64,000 bases of DNA from Dyadobacter endophyticus (lineage in GTDB: Bacteria > Bacteroidota > Bacteroidia > Cytophagales > Spirosomataceae), in NCBI RefSeq assembly GCF_014641595.1, contig NZ_BMIA01000001.1, positions 372,001 through 436,000 on the forward strand, written 5' to 3'. Positions within the stretch are counted from its first letter, which is position 1; each line of letters begins with the position of its first letter. Made by a program: the position numbers and the translations under genes. Shown here piece by piece: positions 47,321 to 55,693 of the stretch. A model generated the notes under the pieces. It searched no databases and was not told where the DNA came from. It was given only the letters and a program-made list of their open reading frames with translations.

Positions 47321-48646
47321 TTACCTGGTAACGGCTATTTTGTGTGTGTTGATAGTGCCGTCAAACAGGGTCATAGTCATGATGTAAATGCCTTGGGGGA
47401 GCATTGTTACATCAATTCCGGCGGAAGACGGCTGCTGGTTTTTGATCACCTTTACACCGCTCGTATTCACGATATCTATTTGCTTGACCAGCTCATGGTC
47501 CCGGATCAGGATTTTGTCCACGGCTGGGTTCGGATAAGGCGCTATACCTTTTTCACTTTGAAATGAGACCTCACGTATTTGGCTATACGCAAACGTATTA
47601 TCTAAATCGACCATTCTAAGCCTGTAAAGATTCTGGCCTGCCAGCGGACTCGCGTCCACGTGGGAATAATTGACGAGCACTCTGCTGTCTCCCTGCGAAG
47701 CCACCGAGGCGATCCGGCTCCATTGCTTTCCGTTGCTGCTGCGTTCGATATCAAAACGGTCGCTGTTGGTTTCCTCGGTTGTCGACCAGTTGAGCACCAC
47801 AGTCCTGCTTTCCGCAGCTGCTGTGAATTTGGTTAAAGTGACTGGCAACGGCAGAATCAGCGATGCAAACGTATAGGCGGTGTAGGTATCCGGCGCCAGT
47901 GGTGAGCTCGTTGTGATAGAACCGGCAGAGAGGTCGCTGCTGCCGCCCAATACCGAGGTAACATCCACTTTGGAGGGAATGGCTACCCATTGCGTCCCGT
48001 TCCATCCGACGATCGTGAGTTTGGCAAGGTTACTGCCTGTCAAAGAGGCTATGGCGCTTCCTGTGCCCCAGGTCAATGTCAGCGGCGTTGCATTTGCCCC
48101 ATCGATATCCCAGTATTCGACCGTACTGACGACATCGACATTAGTTCCCATGCTGCTGGTAGCAAAGGGGCCTCCGCTGGGAAGGGCTGTATAGTTGGAT
48201 CCTGTAAAAAGGTTGCTGGTAACGGCAGTGTTGGCATCGGCGTGAAAGTAAGCGCCCATAACGCCATCGGCCGAAGCAGCAAACTGGCCAACAAAACCGT
48301 TGTCGCCGACAGGAAAGACGAATGCGCCCGCGCCGTATTTGCGCACGTACCCGTCCACGTAACCCGCATCGGAAGCACCTGTGGAAGTGAGGTTGTCGCC
48401 GGCGAAGTTGAGCACGCCGAAATTACCTGCTGCGCGTTCGGTCAGAATTACGCCCGGCTGTGCGCCTCCGCCTCCGGTGATGAAGTTATGGTTGCTGAAA
48501 AAGGTCATCTGGGCACCACCGAAGATGGTGGTGTTCCCCTGGCTGCCTTCCTGGGCCTGGGCAAAATGCCCGACTAGAAGCAATGCCGAAGACACTGCCA
48601 TGCTAATCCATCCTTTTTTGGATGAGATGGTATAGTTTTGTTTCAT
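47321..48646 (-). CDS. T9SS-sorted secreted protein, copy 1
   Basis: The 441 residues have a signal peptide (about 1-31, ending HFAQA), a region without a recognised family (about 32-270; motifs NHNFITGGGGAQPGV and YVRKYGAGAFVFPVGDN), a fibronectin-like linker starting LPLPVTLTKF (about 272-355), and a T9SS sorting domain (about 365-441, YPNP). The VFPVGDNG motif recurs in Bacteroidota surface proteins of unknown role. It is nearly identical to the gene at 50419-51744, with about seven residue differences by my count. It may be a structural surface protein. Confidence 0.85.
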   Translation of the reverse strand: MKQNYTISSKKGWISMAVSSALLLVGHFAQAQEGSQGNTTIFGGAQMTFFSNHNFITGGGGAQPGVILTERAAGNFGVLNFAGDNLTSTGASDAGYVDGYVRKYGAGAFVFPVGDNGFVGQFAASADGVMGAYFHADANTAVTSNLFTGSNYTALPSGGPFATSSMGTNVDVVSTVEYWDIDGANATPLTLTWGTGSAIASLTGSNLAKLTIVGWNGTQWVAIPSKVDVTSVLGGSSDLSAGSITTSSPLAPDTYTAYTFASLILPLPVTLTKFTAAAESRTVVLNWSTTEETNSDRFDIERSSNGKQWSRIASVASQGDSRVLVNYSHVDASPLAGQNLYRLRMVDLDNTFAYSQIREVSFQSEKGIAPYPNPAVDKILIRDHELVKQIDIVNTSGVKVIKNQQPSSAGIDVTMLPQGIYIMTMTLFDGTINTHKIAVTR

Positions 48647-48768
48647 TGGTCCGTCTATTTAATGGTATCTGGGGATACTAGTTACCCAGTGCGTTGCAAT
48701 GGAAATTTCCTGCTATGGATACTTCTCTCCCAATATTCCAAGGCTCGGATGATTAGCTGATCAACAGG

Positions 48769-49464
48769 TCAATTCGAGATTTTGTAAGCATAAAAGGTTG
48801 ATACAGCGACGGCAAAGGTAGCACCAGAGGAAACCCCTGCACCGGCTCGTAGCGTTACTGTATCGCCAGCATTCAATCTCACGAGATTTGAGATGGAAGT
48901 GGATGAGAAAACCGCGGATGGAAATGAACATCCTTGCGTGACAGAAGTATTATTAACATAAAGATGTAAACATGTCCGGTCCAAATTAGGGACTCCGGGG
49001 AGTGCGGAGTTATCAAATTGTGTTGAACCGAATAACACATAGTGACCTGCAGCGGGTGTTATAAAAGTTCCGGTAGAAGGAGTAAATGAGTTGGTAGGAT
49101 CAGTCGTTTCTCCGGGGAATGTAATCGTTCCGAGCTGGCCCGCATTGGGTGACTGTGGAAAGTTTTCTCGACCACCCTGTGAAGCAGCAAACGCGGTAAG
49201 AGATACACTTTGCCAGCTTCCACCACCGACAGCATCAGAGGTGAAAATCTTCCCTTGACCTTCTGTACCATCCTGAATGGTGACCTGTCCGGTTGTCTTG
49301 TCAACCATCATTTTGCGGCCTGACGTTGAAGCTTCAACTTCCAAATTGGCATTTGGAGAAATCGTTGTAGGGTTGCTGCCGATTTTAACCTGTCCAAAGC
49401 TGATAGACGATACGCCCAGCATCATAGTGACGAGAAAAGCAGAAGCTAGTCGAGCTGTTTTCAT
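48769..49464 (-). CDS. secreted protein with shared N-terminal signature and C1q-like domain (member C)
   Basis: The 231 residues (ATG 49464) have a signal peptide ending SFGQ, then the shared signature: VKIGSNPTTISPNANLEVEA, a GRKMMVDKTTGQVTI segment and DGTEGQGKIFTSDA (about 25-80). The rest (about 95-231) is a beta jelly roll with TFITPAAGHYVLFG and LNAGDTVTLRAG, typical of C1q/TNF-like heads. Such heads usually trimerise. The signature resembles tail-fibre-like stalks of other Bacteroidota surface proteins. It is one of four intact members plus a relic in the cluster. Confidence 0.75.
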   Translation of the reverse strand: MKTARLASAFLVTMMLGVSSISFGQVKIGSNPTTISPNANLEVEASTSGRKMMVDKTTGQVTIQDGTEGQGKIFTSDAVGGGSWQSVSLTAFAASQGGRENFPQSPNAGQLGTITFPGETTDPTNSFTPSTGTFITPAAGHYVLFGSTQFDNSALPGVPNLDRTCLHLYVNNTSVTQGCSFPSAVFSSTSISNLVRLNAGDTVTLRAGAGVSSGATFAVAVSTFYAYKISN

Positions 49465-49604
49465 AATCGATTTGTTTTTTGTCAAAATATATGATCAGAT
49501 GATTTTGAGAATTGCTATTGAGCGAGCAGGGAAATACTGGCCCTCAGGCATCGTAGCTTTTGTTGCGTGACAATGGAAATAGCAATAATCTCCATGGGAT
49601 CAAT

Positions 49605-50330
49605 TCAGTTTTTATTACAGTCGATGCGGGTGCCCGAGAAAAAAATCGCGGCAGTTGTAACCGAATCAGGCTTGACCCCGCTGACGTGATCAGAATTTAT
49701 TTGAAACGTGACCTTGTCGCCCGCTGTAAAATAATTGGCAGATGTTACATCCTGCCAGGCGCCGACCCCATATACTAATTCGGGCGAAACAGTATGGCTT
49801 AAAAGACCCTTGGAAGCTGAAACTAAATCTATGGAGGTATTTCTGCTGCCGGTAGTTCCGATAGAAACATTATAGGTACCCACAGACCCGTGGAAGAGGT
49901 AGAATCCATCCGCAGGGATGGTATACTCCCCGGTTGCGTTGTTATAAGCGCCGGATGCCGAGTAAACAATATTATTGGCTATCAGGGTAACAGGCGTATA
50001 CTCGCCGGTATTGACTACTGGTGTGGTTGTATTATCCCCCTTCGCATCAAAGCTGGCACATCCGGCCCCGCTGGTTTGCCAGCTTCCACCCCCATTTGCA
50101 TCGGAGGTAAATACTTTTCCGGCTGCCTGTGTTCCGTCCGTGATGGTCACCTGCCCGGTTGTTTTGTTGATAGCCGTTTTTCTTCCGGGAGTGGAAGCTT
50201 CTACTTCCAGGTTGTTATTTGGGTCAATTGTCGTAGGATTGCTTCCAATCTTAACCTGTGCGAAGGAAAGCGATGATGCAGCAAGCCCCAGAGCCAATAC
50301 GAATGCTGAAAATAAAGTAGTTGTTTTCAT
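49605..50330 (-). CDS. secreted C1q-like protein (member B)
   Basis: The 241 residues begin with a signal peptide (about 1-24, SFAQ) and the signature VKIGSNPTTIDPNNNLEVEA followed by GQVTITDGTQAAGKVFTSDA. The C-terminal 140 residues are the clearest C1q-like domain of the group: GEYTIPADGFYLFHGSVG and NYFTAGDKVTFQI. It is likely a trimeric surface or secreted protein that binds an unknown ligand. It lies 88 nt upstream of the T9SS copy 2 hairpin in genomic order and 140 nt from member C. Confidence 0.75.
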   Translation of the reverse strand: MKTTTLFSAFVLALGLAASSLSFAQVKIGSNPTTIDPNNNLEVEASTPGRKTAINKTTGQVTITDGTQAAGKVFTSDANGGGSWQTSGAGCASFDAKGDNTTTPVVNTGEYTPVTLIANNIVYSASGAYNNATGEYTIPADGFYLFHGSVGTYNVSIGTTGSRNTSIDLVSASKGLLSHTVSPELVYGVGAWQDVTSANYFTAGDKVTFQINSDHVSGVKPDSVTTAAIFFSGTRIDCNKN

Positions 50331-50368
50331 AATCGATTTTGTTTCAATAGAAGTAGTTTGATAATAAT

Positions 50369-50412
50369 GAATGCGAAATCCGGGCGGCGATTTTGCCGCC
50401 CGGAGCGCATTC
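50369..50412 (-). terminator. two-part hairpin downstream of T9SS gene copy 2
   Basis: Inner stem TCCGGGCGGC (50379-50388) with GCCGCCCGGA (50395-50404), outer stem GAATGCG (50369-50375) with CGCATTC (50406-50412). Relative to copy 1, a T-A pair has become C-G with both sides changed. Confidence 0.75.
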
Positions 50413-50418
50413 CCGTCA

Positions 50419-51744
50419 TTACCTGGTAACGGCTATTTTGTGTGTGTTGATAGTGCCGTCAAACAGGGTCATAGTCATGATGTAAATGCCTTGGGGGAGC
50501 GTCGTTACATCAATTCCGGCGGAAGACGGCTGCTGGTTTTTGATCACCTTTACACCGCTCGTGTTCACGATATCTATTTGCTTGACCAGCTCATGGTCCC
50601 GGATCAGGATTTTGTCCACAACTGGGTTCGGATAAGGCGCTATACCTTTTTCACTTTGAAATGAGACCTCACGTATTTGGCTATACGCAAACGTATTATC
50701 TAAATCGACCATTCTAAGCCTGTAAAGATTCTGGCCTGCCAGCGGGCTCGCGTCCACGTGGGAGTAATTGACGAGCACTCTGCTGTCTCCCTGCGAAGCC
50801 ACCGAGGCGATCCGGCTCCATTGCTTTCCGTTGCTGCTGCGTTCGATATCAAAACGGTCGCTGTTGGTTTCCTCGGTTGTCGACCAGTTGAGCACCACAG
50901 TCCTGCTTTCCGCAGCTGCTGTGAATTTGGTTAAAGTGACTGGCAACGGCAGAATCAGCGATGCAAACGTATAGGCGGTGTAGGTATCCGGCGCCAGTGG
51001 TGAGCTCGTTGTGATAGAACCGGCAGAGAGGTCGCTGCTGCCGCCCAATACCGAGGTAACATCCACTTTGGAGGGAATGGCTACCCATTGCGTCCCGTTC
51101 CATCCGACGATCGTGAGTTTGGCAAGGTTACTGCCTGTCAAAGAGGCTATGGCGCTTCCTGTGTCCCAGGTCAATGTCAGCGGCGTTGCATTTGCCCCAT
51201 CGATATCCCAGTATTCGACCGTACTGACGATATCGACATTAGTTCCCATACTGCTGGTTGCAAAAGGGCCTCCGCTGGGAAGGGCAGCATAATCGGATCC
51301 TGTAAAAAGGTTGCTGGTAACGGCAGTGTTGGCATCGGCGTGAAAGTAAGCACCCATAACGCCATCTGCCGAAGCTGCAAACTGGCCAACAAAACCGTTG
51401 TCGCCGACAGGAAAGACGAATGCGCCCGCGCCGTATTTGCGCACGTACCCGTCCACGTAACCCGCATCGGAAGCACCTGTGGAGGTGAGGTTGTCGCCGG
51501 CGAAGTTGAGCACGCCGAAATTACCTGCTGCGCGTTCGGTCAGGATTACGCCTGGCTGTGCGCCTCCGCCTCCGGTGATGAAGTTATGGTTGCTGAAAAA
51601 GGTCATCTGGGCGCCTCCGAAGATGGTGGTGTTCCCCTGGCTGCCTTCCTGGGCCTGGGCAAAATGCCCGACTAGAAGCAATGCCGAGGACACTGCCATG
51701 CTAATCCATCCTTTTTTGGATGAAATGGTATAGTTTTGATTCAT
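50419..51744 (-). CDS. T9SS-sorted secreted protein, copy 2
   Basis: The 441-residue protein (ATG 51744 by homology with copy 1; the frame opens at 51750) has the same layout: signal peptide, unrecognised N-terminal domain, fibronectin-like linker and T9SS sorting domain. Differences from copy 1 are few and scattered (for example Asp-Tyr-Ala for Asn-Tyr-Thr near residue 150, and Val for Ala after YPNP). Such identity means recent duplication or ongoing gene conversion. Role unknown; probably structural at the cell surface. Confidence 0.85.
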   Translation of the reverse strand: MNQNYTISSKKGWISMAVSSALLLVGHFAQAQEGSQGNTTIFGGAQMTFFSNHNFITGGGGAQPGVILTERAAGNFGVLNFAGDNLTSTGASDAGYVDGYVRKYGAGAFVFPVGDNGFVGQFAASADGVMGAYFHADANTAVTSNLFTGSDYAALPSGGPFATSSMGTNVDIVSTVEYWDIDGANATPLTLTWDTGSAIASLTGSNLAKLTIVGWNGTQWVAIPSKVDVTSVLGGSSDLSAGSITTSSPLAPDTYTAYTFASLILPLPVTLTKFTAAAESRTVVLNWSTTEETNSDRFDIERSSNGKQWSRIASVASQGDSRVLVNYSHVDASPLAGQNLYRLRMVDLDNTFAYSQIREVSFQSEKGIAPYPNPVVDKILIRDHELVKQIDIVNTSGVKVIKNQQPSSAGIDVTTLPQGIYIMTMTLFDGTINTHKIAVTR

Positions 51745-51828
51745 TGCCAAGTCTGTTTAATGCTTTGAGATTGATGTTTGTGTTTGAAAGCTATTAGCTT
51801 TCAATCCGCGATCAGCTAAGCGAGGATA

Positions 51829-52470
51829 TTAGAACGGCCCTATAGCGTAGGTTTCAAGAAATTGGACGGTACCGGTAAAATAGCCCGTGTAAAACCAAAA
51901 ATAGAGTGTCTGAGGCCCGGCCACAGTAACCCGGAATGATGGCGTTGTATGGTGAGCGCTAGACGCAATAACTACCCATTCTGTTGCAATGCCGGCTTCA
52001 AGGTAAGTTGAAGAACTGGTTGACAAAGCGGTGTTAATAAAAGCTTGATTCCCGGCCGGATAAGTTGTGGCAGCGGTTGGCGTCATCCACCTGGCGGTAA
52101 CCATGTAGGTACCTGCTCTAGGAAGAGTGATGCTTGCACCTGAATAGGTTTGCGTTCCAGCACCAGTTGCAACTGTGATCTGATTCCCAAGCGTACCATT
52201 GACCATCGCCCCCGACAAAGGATATTGCCAGGCCGTTCCACCGACCGCATCCGAAGTCAAAACTTTCCCCGCGCCCTCTGTACCATCGGTAATGGTTACC
52301 TGGCCTGTTGTTTTGTCGACTTTCGTCTTACGTCCGGGAGTAGACGCTTCCACTTCCAGGTTGGAGTTAGGCTCGATAGTGGTCGGGTTGGTTCCGATCT
52401 TCACCTGGGCAAATGCGGCGGATGAGCCCAAAAGCATTGCTGCTGCAAATAGTAGGTTTTGTGTTTTCAT
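51829..52470 (-). CDS. secreted jelly-roll protein with shared N-terminal signature (member A)
   Basis: The 213 residues have a signal peptide (about 1-21, AAFAQ), the signature VKIGTNPTTIEPNSNLEVEA and GQVTITDGTEGAGKVLTSDA, then a beta-rich C-terminal domain (about 90-213) with ITLPRAGTYMVTARW, plausible as a divergent C1q-like head, and a terminal segment TLYFWFYTGYFTGTVQF. It lies 84 nt upstream of T9SS copy 2 on the same strand and 64 nt after the S74 protein gene, so these may be one transcript. Confidence 0.72.
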   Translation of the reverse strand: MKTQNLLFAAAMLLGSSAAFAQVKIGTNPTTIEPNSNLEVEASTPGRKTKVDKTTGQVTITDGTEGAGKVLTSDAVGGTAWQYPLSGAMVNGTLGNQITVATGAGTQTYSGASITLPRAGTYMVTARWMTPTAATTYPAGNQAFINTALSTSSSTYLEAGIATEWVVIASSAHHTTPSFRVTVAGPQTLYFWFYTGYFTGTVQFLETYAIGPF

Positions 52471-52534
52471 GTGGTTACAGAGATGTTTTATAGCGTTTAT
52501 GTGAAACTGTCGTTAGGTCCGGTGTTCCGGCGTC

Positions 52535-53422
52535 TTACCGGCTTACGGATTTTGTATTTTCGCCACTGCTTAGTATCTGTTCCATTCGGGATATACGGTT
52601 GTTGAGGTCCGTGTCAGAGGCTTCCTTGCGTTTTAACTCGGCACGTAGCTGGGCTCTTTCGTTTTTTAGCGATTCTACCTCCTGGCTAAGCTCTTGCACC
52701 GATTTCACCAGCATGGGAACGAGCTTGCTGTAATCGACCTGCCAAGGCTTAATCTTCTCATCGTCGCTACCCACGCTGACGGCCTGCGGATATATTTGAT
52801 GCAGCTCCTGAGCCAGTACCCCTGTGGCCAGCGTTTTTTTGGAATCGGCTTTGTAGTTGTAATCGTACACTTTGACTGCTTTCAGCGCTTCCAGTCCAAA
52901 TTTCGTAGCGTGGATGTTTTCCTTCAGACGCTTGTCCGAAGTAGTACCGTAAATTACCCCACCCGCGCCGTTGTATGTGATTGCGCCAACACCACCCGGA
53001 ACGCCATCTACACTAAAAATAGCGAACGAATTTTCAATGGTACCCGAAGGCTTGGAAAGGTGGAGCGGGGCGCCGCCTCTACGCTGGATACCAACCCAAC
53101 AATCGCCAGCGCCGGCGCTGATCTCCACACCGTCTATATTGGATGTTCCAGTCCAGATGGTTCCGGTTTGTTCGCCGGTTTGTGAGAGGATCTTGGTAGT
53201 TCCCCGGATATCCAGCCAGGCTTGCGGCAGTGCGGTGTTAATACCAACAGCCCCGGATTGCAATACCACCGTATGCGTGTTACTACTGGATTCCACATCC
53301 AGATGCGCTCCCGTACTTATCGTGGTGGGATTCGCCCCAATTTTTACCTGCGCAAAGGAGCCATTCGAAGCCGCTACAACGGCGACAAAAGAAATGACGG
53401 ATAACAGTCGTCTTGTTTTCAT
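52535..53422 (-). CDS. tail-fibre-like protein with S74 chaperone domain
   Basis: The 295 residues start with a signal peptide (about 1-24, SFAQ) and a variant of the shared signature, VKIGANPTTISTGAHLDVES. The C-terminal half holds a peptidase S74 intramolecular chaperone domain (about 160-240: TSDKRLKENIHATKFGLEAL and ATGVLAQELHQIYPQAV) and a coiled coil (about 235-280). In phage tail fibres S74 trimerises the fibre and may cleave itself off. Here the signal peptide and neighbours point to a bacterial surface fibre. It is the upstream gene of the cluster and may supply or model trimeric assembly. Confidence 0.85.
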   Translation of the reverse strand: MKTRRLLSVISFVAVVAASNGSFAQVKIGANPTTISTGAHLDVESSSNTHTVVLQSGAVGINTALPQAWLDIRGTTKILSQTGEQTGTIWTGTSNIDGVEISAGAGDCWVGIQRRGGAPLHLSKPSGTIENSFAIFSVDGVPGGVGAITYNGAGGVIYGTTSDKRLKENIHATKFGLEALKAVKVYDYNYKADSKKTLATGVLAQELHQIYPQAVSVGSDDEKIKPWQVDYSKLVPMLVKSVQELSQEVESLKNERAQLRAELKRKEASDTDLNNRISRMEQILSSGENTKSVSR

Positions 53423-53477
53423 AGGGAATCGTTATGTTTTAATTTGACAATGAATGAGAACCGTATTGATGGACCCG

Positions 53478-53682
53478 TTAATCGATCTTGGTAAAGATCA
53501 TGTATGCACGTCCGAAGGTGGCGGTCCAGATGGGGGGACCGGTGGGTTTTCCGTCAGTCTGCATGATGCAGGCTGGGATCGATCGTCGTTGCGTTTGACC
53601 CGATCTTGAACTGAGGATAGGTAGCAGGCCCGTGCAGCAGTAAACCAGCTATTAGTGTAGAAAATAGTATACGTGTTGTCAT
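53478..53682 (-). pseudogene. relic of the shared-signature family
   Basis: From an ATG at 53682 a frame of 42 residues reads a signal peptide (TRILFSTLIAGLLLHGPA), then QFKIGSNATTIDPS, the start of the family signature, and stops at 53554. A second frame continues with TGPPIWTATFGRAYMIF to a stop at 53478. The core of the protein is missing, so this looks like an internally deleted and frameshifted member, located immediately upstream of the S74 gene. Confidence 0.65.
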
Positions 53683-54578
53683 AGAATTAGTGTTTTGGAT
53701 TAACTATTCACGTGTTATCTATTCGAAATCCTCCGCGTATAAGAAAATTCGGCTTGATCTGTCGAATCGGAATTAAAGTGGGGTGTCAGGTAAGCAACGC
53801 CCGCTTGTGGATGTTACTTCTGGAAGCAAACATAGATAGAGTAGTTCAAATCTGCCTATCGACATCTACGAAACTGACTAAGAAATAGATCGACAATTGT
53901 AGTATTTATACGACAAATAATGCTCCTGATTTTGGGTTGTAAGCGCACGTTACCACTAAGGGTAAACTTCGATTATTGAATGAGGGGCGGCCGGGCAGCC
54001 AACGGCCCGGAGGAGTGGTTATATCCGTGTTGAAGGCTTACGAAGCTTAAATCGAGCCATTCGCGTTACAATCACTGCCAGATTCGCAATTGTGTTGCGC
54101 TACCTTTGATGAAGTTGGGCAGTAACCAACCCGGCTTCTTATTCTTCTGAATGGAGTAAAAATTGGAACCGAAGATATTGCAGGTCTCTATAGTGTAGGG
54201 TAATATCTACAAGTGCGCACCGGTTGTGCAGCAGCTGATTTTCAAAACGATTGCATATTCCTGTCATTTCTGACATTAAGTTCTATGTTTGTTTCTTAAG
54301 TCATTTTTTCGTGCCGTTTTGTAATTGAACCGCATTGTATTCAATGAATTCCGCTTGTTGCTCTACCAATTCCGCATTCTGGTCTATGAATTGGTTTTTT
54401 TGATTAAGTTCCTTATTTTCTGGAACTTAAATGTATGATTGGTCAATCCGTCGCTGTTTTATGCCTATCTATCGAATCTGTTTTTGAAGGTGAGGTCCGG
54501 TGGTTAACATTGTGTCGGAAGTCGGGAGCGGAGCCGCCCCGATCGGTTTTAATCAATCATATTTAAACATAAGCAACC
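53683..54578. other. 896-bp region without intact gene
   Basis: No credible complete gene. The one piece with protein-like character is a minus-strand stretch at 54301-54426. The promoters of the minus-strand cluster and of the gene at 54579 probably lie here, but I could not define them. Confidence 0.5.
54301..54426 (-). pseudogene. possible coiled-coil C-terminal relic
   Basis: An open stretch of 41 codons ending in a stop reads KELNQKNQFIDQNAELVEQQ followed by AEFIEYNAVQLQN, a heptad-like pattern similar to coiled coils at the C-terminus of S74-type proteins. There is no ATG and an in-frame stop just upstream. It may be the tail of a lost gene of the neighbouring cluster; chance cannot be excluded. 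Confidence 0.3.
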
Positions 54579-54971
54579 ATGAAAACGCTCATCGCATTAG
54601 TGCTCTTAACAGCATCTCTTGTCTTCTCTTCAACGGGATATGCAAAACCCGGAACAGTAGCCTCGAACCTCGGCGGGGAAGAGGTAAAAACCAGATTTTG
54701 GGTTGTAACCACCACCAATGGAAAAATTGAAGTCAACGTTGTAAAAGCAGAAAAACAGGTTTTGGTAAATATTGTCGACCAGTTAGGGTATACCTTAGCA
54801 TCTAAAACCATCGAAAAGGACGATGCTGCTACCCGTACAAGATTTGACCTTAGCGAGCTACCAGACGGGACTTACAAAGTTGTCTTGATTGACGGCAAAC
54901 ACAAAGAAGTAAAAAGCATCGAGTTAAATACCCGGTCGGTCGAGGCGCAGCGAATCGTATCTTTGGGATAA
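54579..54971 (+). CDS. small secreted beta-sandwich protein
   Basis: The 130 residues start with a signal peptide (about 1-22, TGYAKP). The rest resembles DUF3244 or a T9SS-type Ig fold: GKIEVNVVKAEKQVLVNIVD, LSELPDGTYKVVLIDG. It lacks the YPNP segment of a cargo sorting domain, so the fold alone, not T9SS export, is supported. Single gene, function unknown. Confidence 0.65.
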   Translation: MKTLIALVLLTASLVFSSTGYAKPGTVASNLGGEEVKTRFWVVTTTNGKIEVNVVKAEKQVLVNIVDQLGYTLASKTIEKDDAATRTRFDLSELPDGTYKVVLIDGKHKEVKSIELNTRSVEAQRIVSLG

Positions 54972-55071
54972 CACATAAACCGGTAGGCAGCCTTTTCGCT
55001 CATGTTCAGCGGAAGGGCTGCCGCCTGCACACACGTAGCCTGAGCTATCATGTCAACTTTCTCAAAAATTC

Positions 55072-55608
55072 ATGGCAGACCAATCCATACAAGCTGAATG
55101 GAGGAAATTCGGTTACTTGTTCACGCGGGAGGAAGTTCCGGCAAAGACCGTGCTGCTCGACGAAGGTCAGACCGCTAAAAAGGTTTACTTTATTGAAAAA
55201 GGGTGCCTTCGGCTTTCCTTCAACAAGGACGGGAAAGATATCACTTTTCAGTTTTTCTTTGAAGGAGAGGGGGTTTCTTCGGCAGAAAGTTTCCGTTACA
55301 ACCAACCAAGCCTCTATTCGATCGAGAGCCTTGAACCTTCCATTGTGCATACGCTCACCAGGAAGGATTACTTCGAGATCATCGAAGCCTCGCCGTTGAT
55401 CAGGGAAGCGATGGAAGAGCAGACCCTCCAAAGGCTGCTGTATGTAGAAAAACTGTTTCTTTCAAGGATCAAAAACAGTCCCGAGGAAAGATACAGGGAA
55501 TTGGTGGAGCAACGCCCGGAAATCCTTCAAAGGGTGCCTCAACATTACATTGCCTCTTTCCTGGGTGTTACTTCCGTTTCTTTGAGCAGGATCAGAAACA
55601 GAAGGTAG
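55072..55608 (+). CDS. Crp/Fnr family transcriptional regulator
   Basis: The 178 residues have a cyclic-nucleotide-binding-type beta roll (about 10-110, VPAKTVLLDEGQTAKKVYFIEKG) and a C-terminal helix-turn-helix (about 140-178, QHYIASFLGVTSVSLSRIRN). No Fnr-type cysteine cluster is present, and the phosphate-binding Arg-Ser/Thr pair of true CRP is not evident, so the effector is unknown. The gene lies 85 nt before an epoxide hydrolase on the same strand, which it may regulate. Confidence 0.88.
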   Translation: MADQSIQAEWRKFGYLFTREEVPAKTVLLDEGQTAKKVYFIEKGCLRLSFNKDGKDITFQFFFEGEGVSSAESFRYNQPSLYSIESLEPSIVHTLTRKDYFEIIEASPLIREAMEEQTLQRLLYVEKLFLSRIKNSPEERYRELVEQRPEILQRVPQHYIASFLGVTSVSLSRIRNRR

Positions 55609-55693
55609 CTTTATTAACAATTGTTATCGTCGGCCGGCTGCATGGTGCCGATTTTTGTAATGTTATCAGTTTCACATTCAAAACTCGACAATC

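Larger units (their letters stand above)
47271..48646 (-). repeat. 1.38-kb duplicated segment, copy 1
   Basis: The segment from the downstream hairpin to the start codon is almost identical to 50369-51744. The upstream flanks diverge beyond the start codon, so the duplicated unit is the gene plus its 3' hairpin. Confidence 0.9.
50369..51744 (-). repeat. 1.38-kb duplicated segment, copy 2
   Basis: Nearly identical to 47271-48646. Members B and C of the C1q-like family lie between the two copies. Confidence 0.9.

Noticed and set aside
47271..51744. Duplicated 1.38-kb segments as an insertion sequence or transposon
   Set aside because: They encode a T9SS surface protein, not a transposase, and I found no terminal inverted repeats or target-site duplications.
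52535..53422. S74 tail-fibre domain as a sign of prophage
   Set aside because: No capsid, portal, terminase, integrase or other phage gene is nearby, the protein has a bacterial signal peptide, and it shares its N-terminus with neighbouring non-phage surface proteins.
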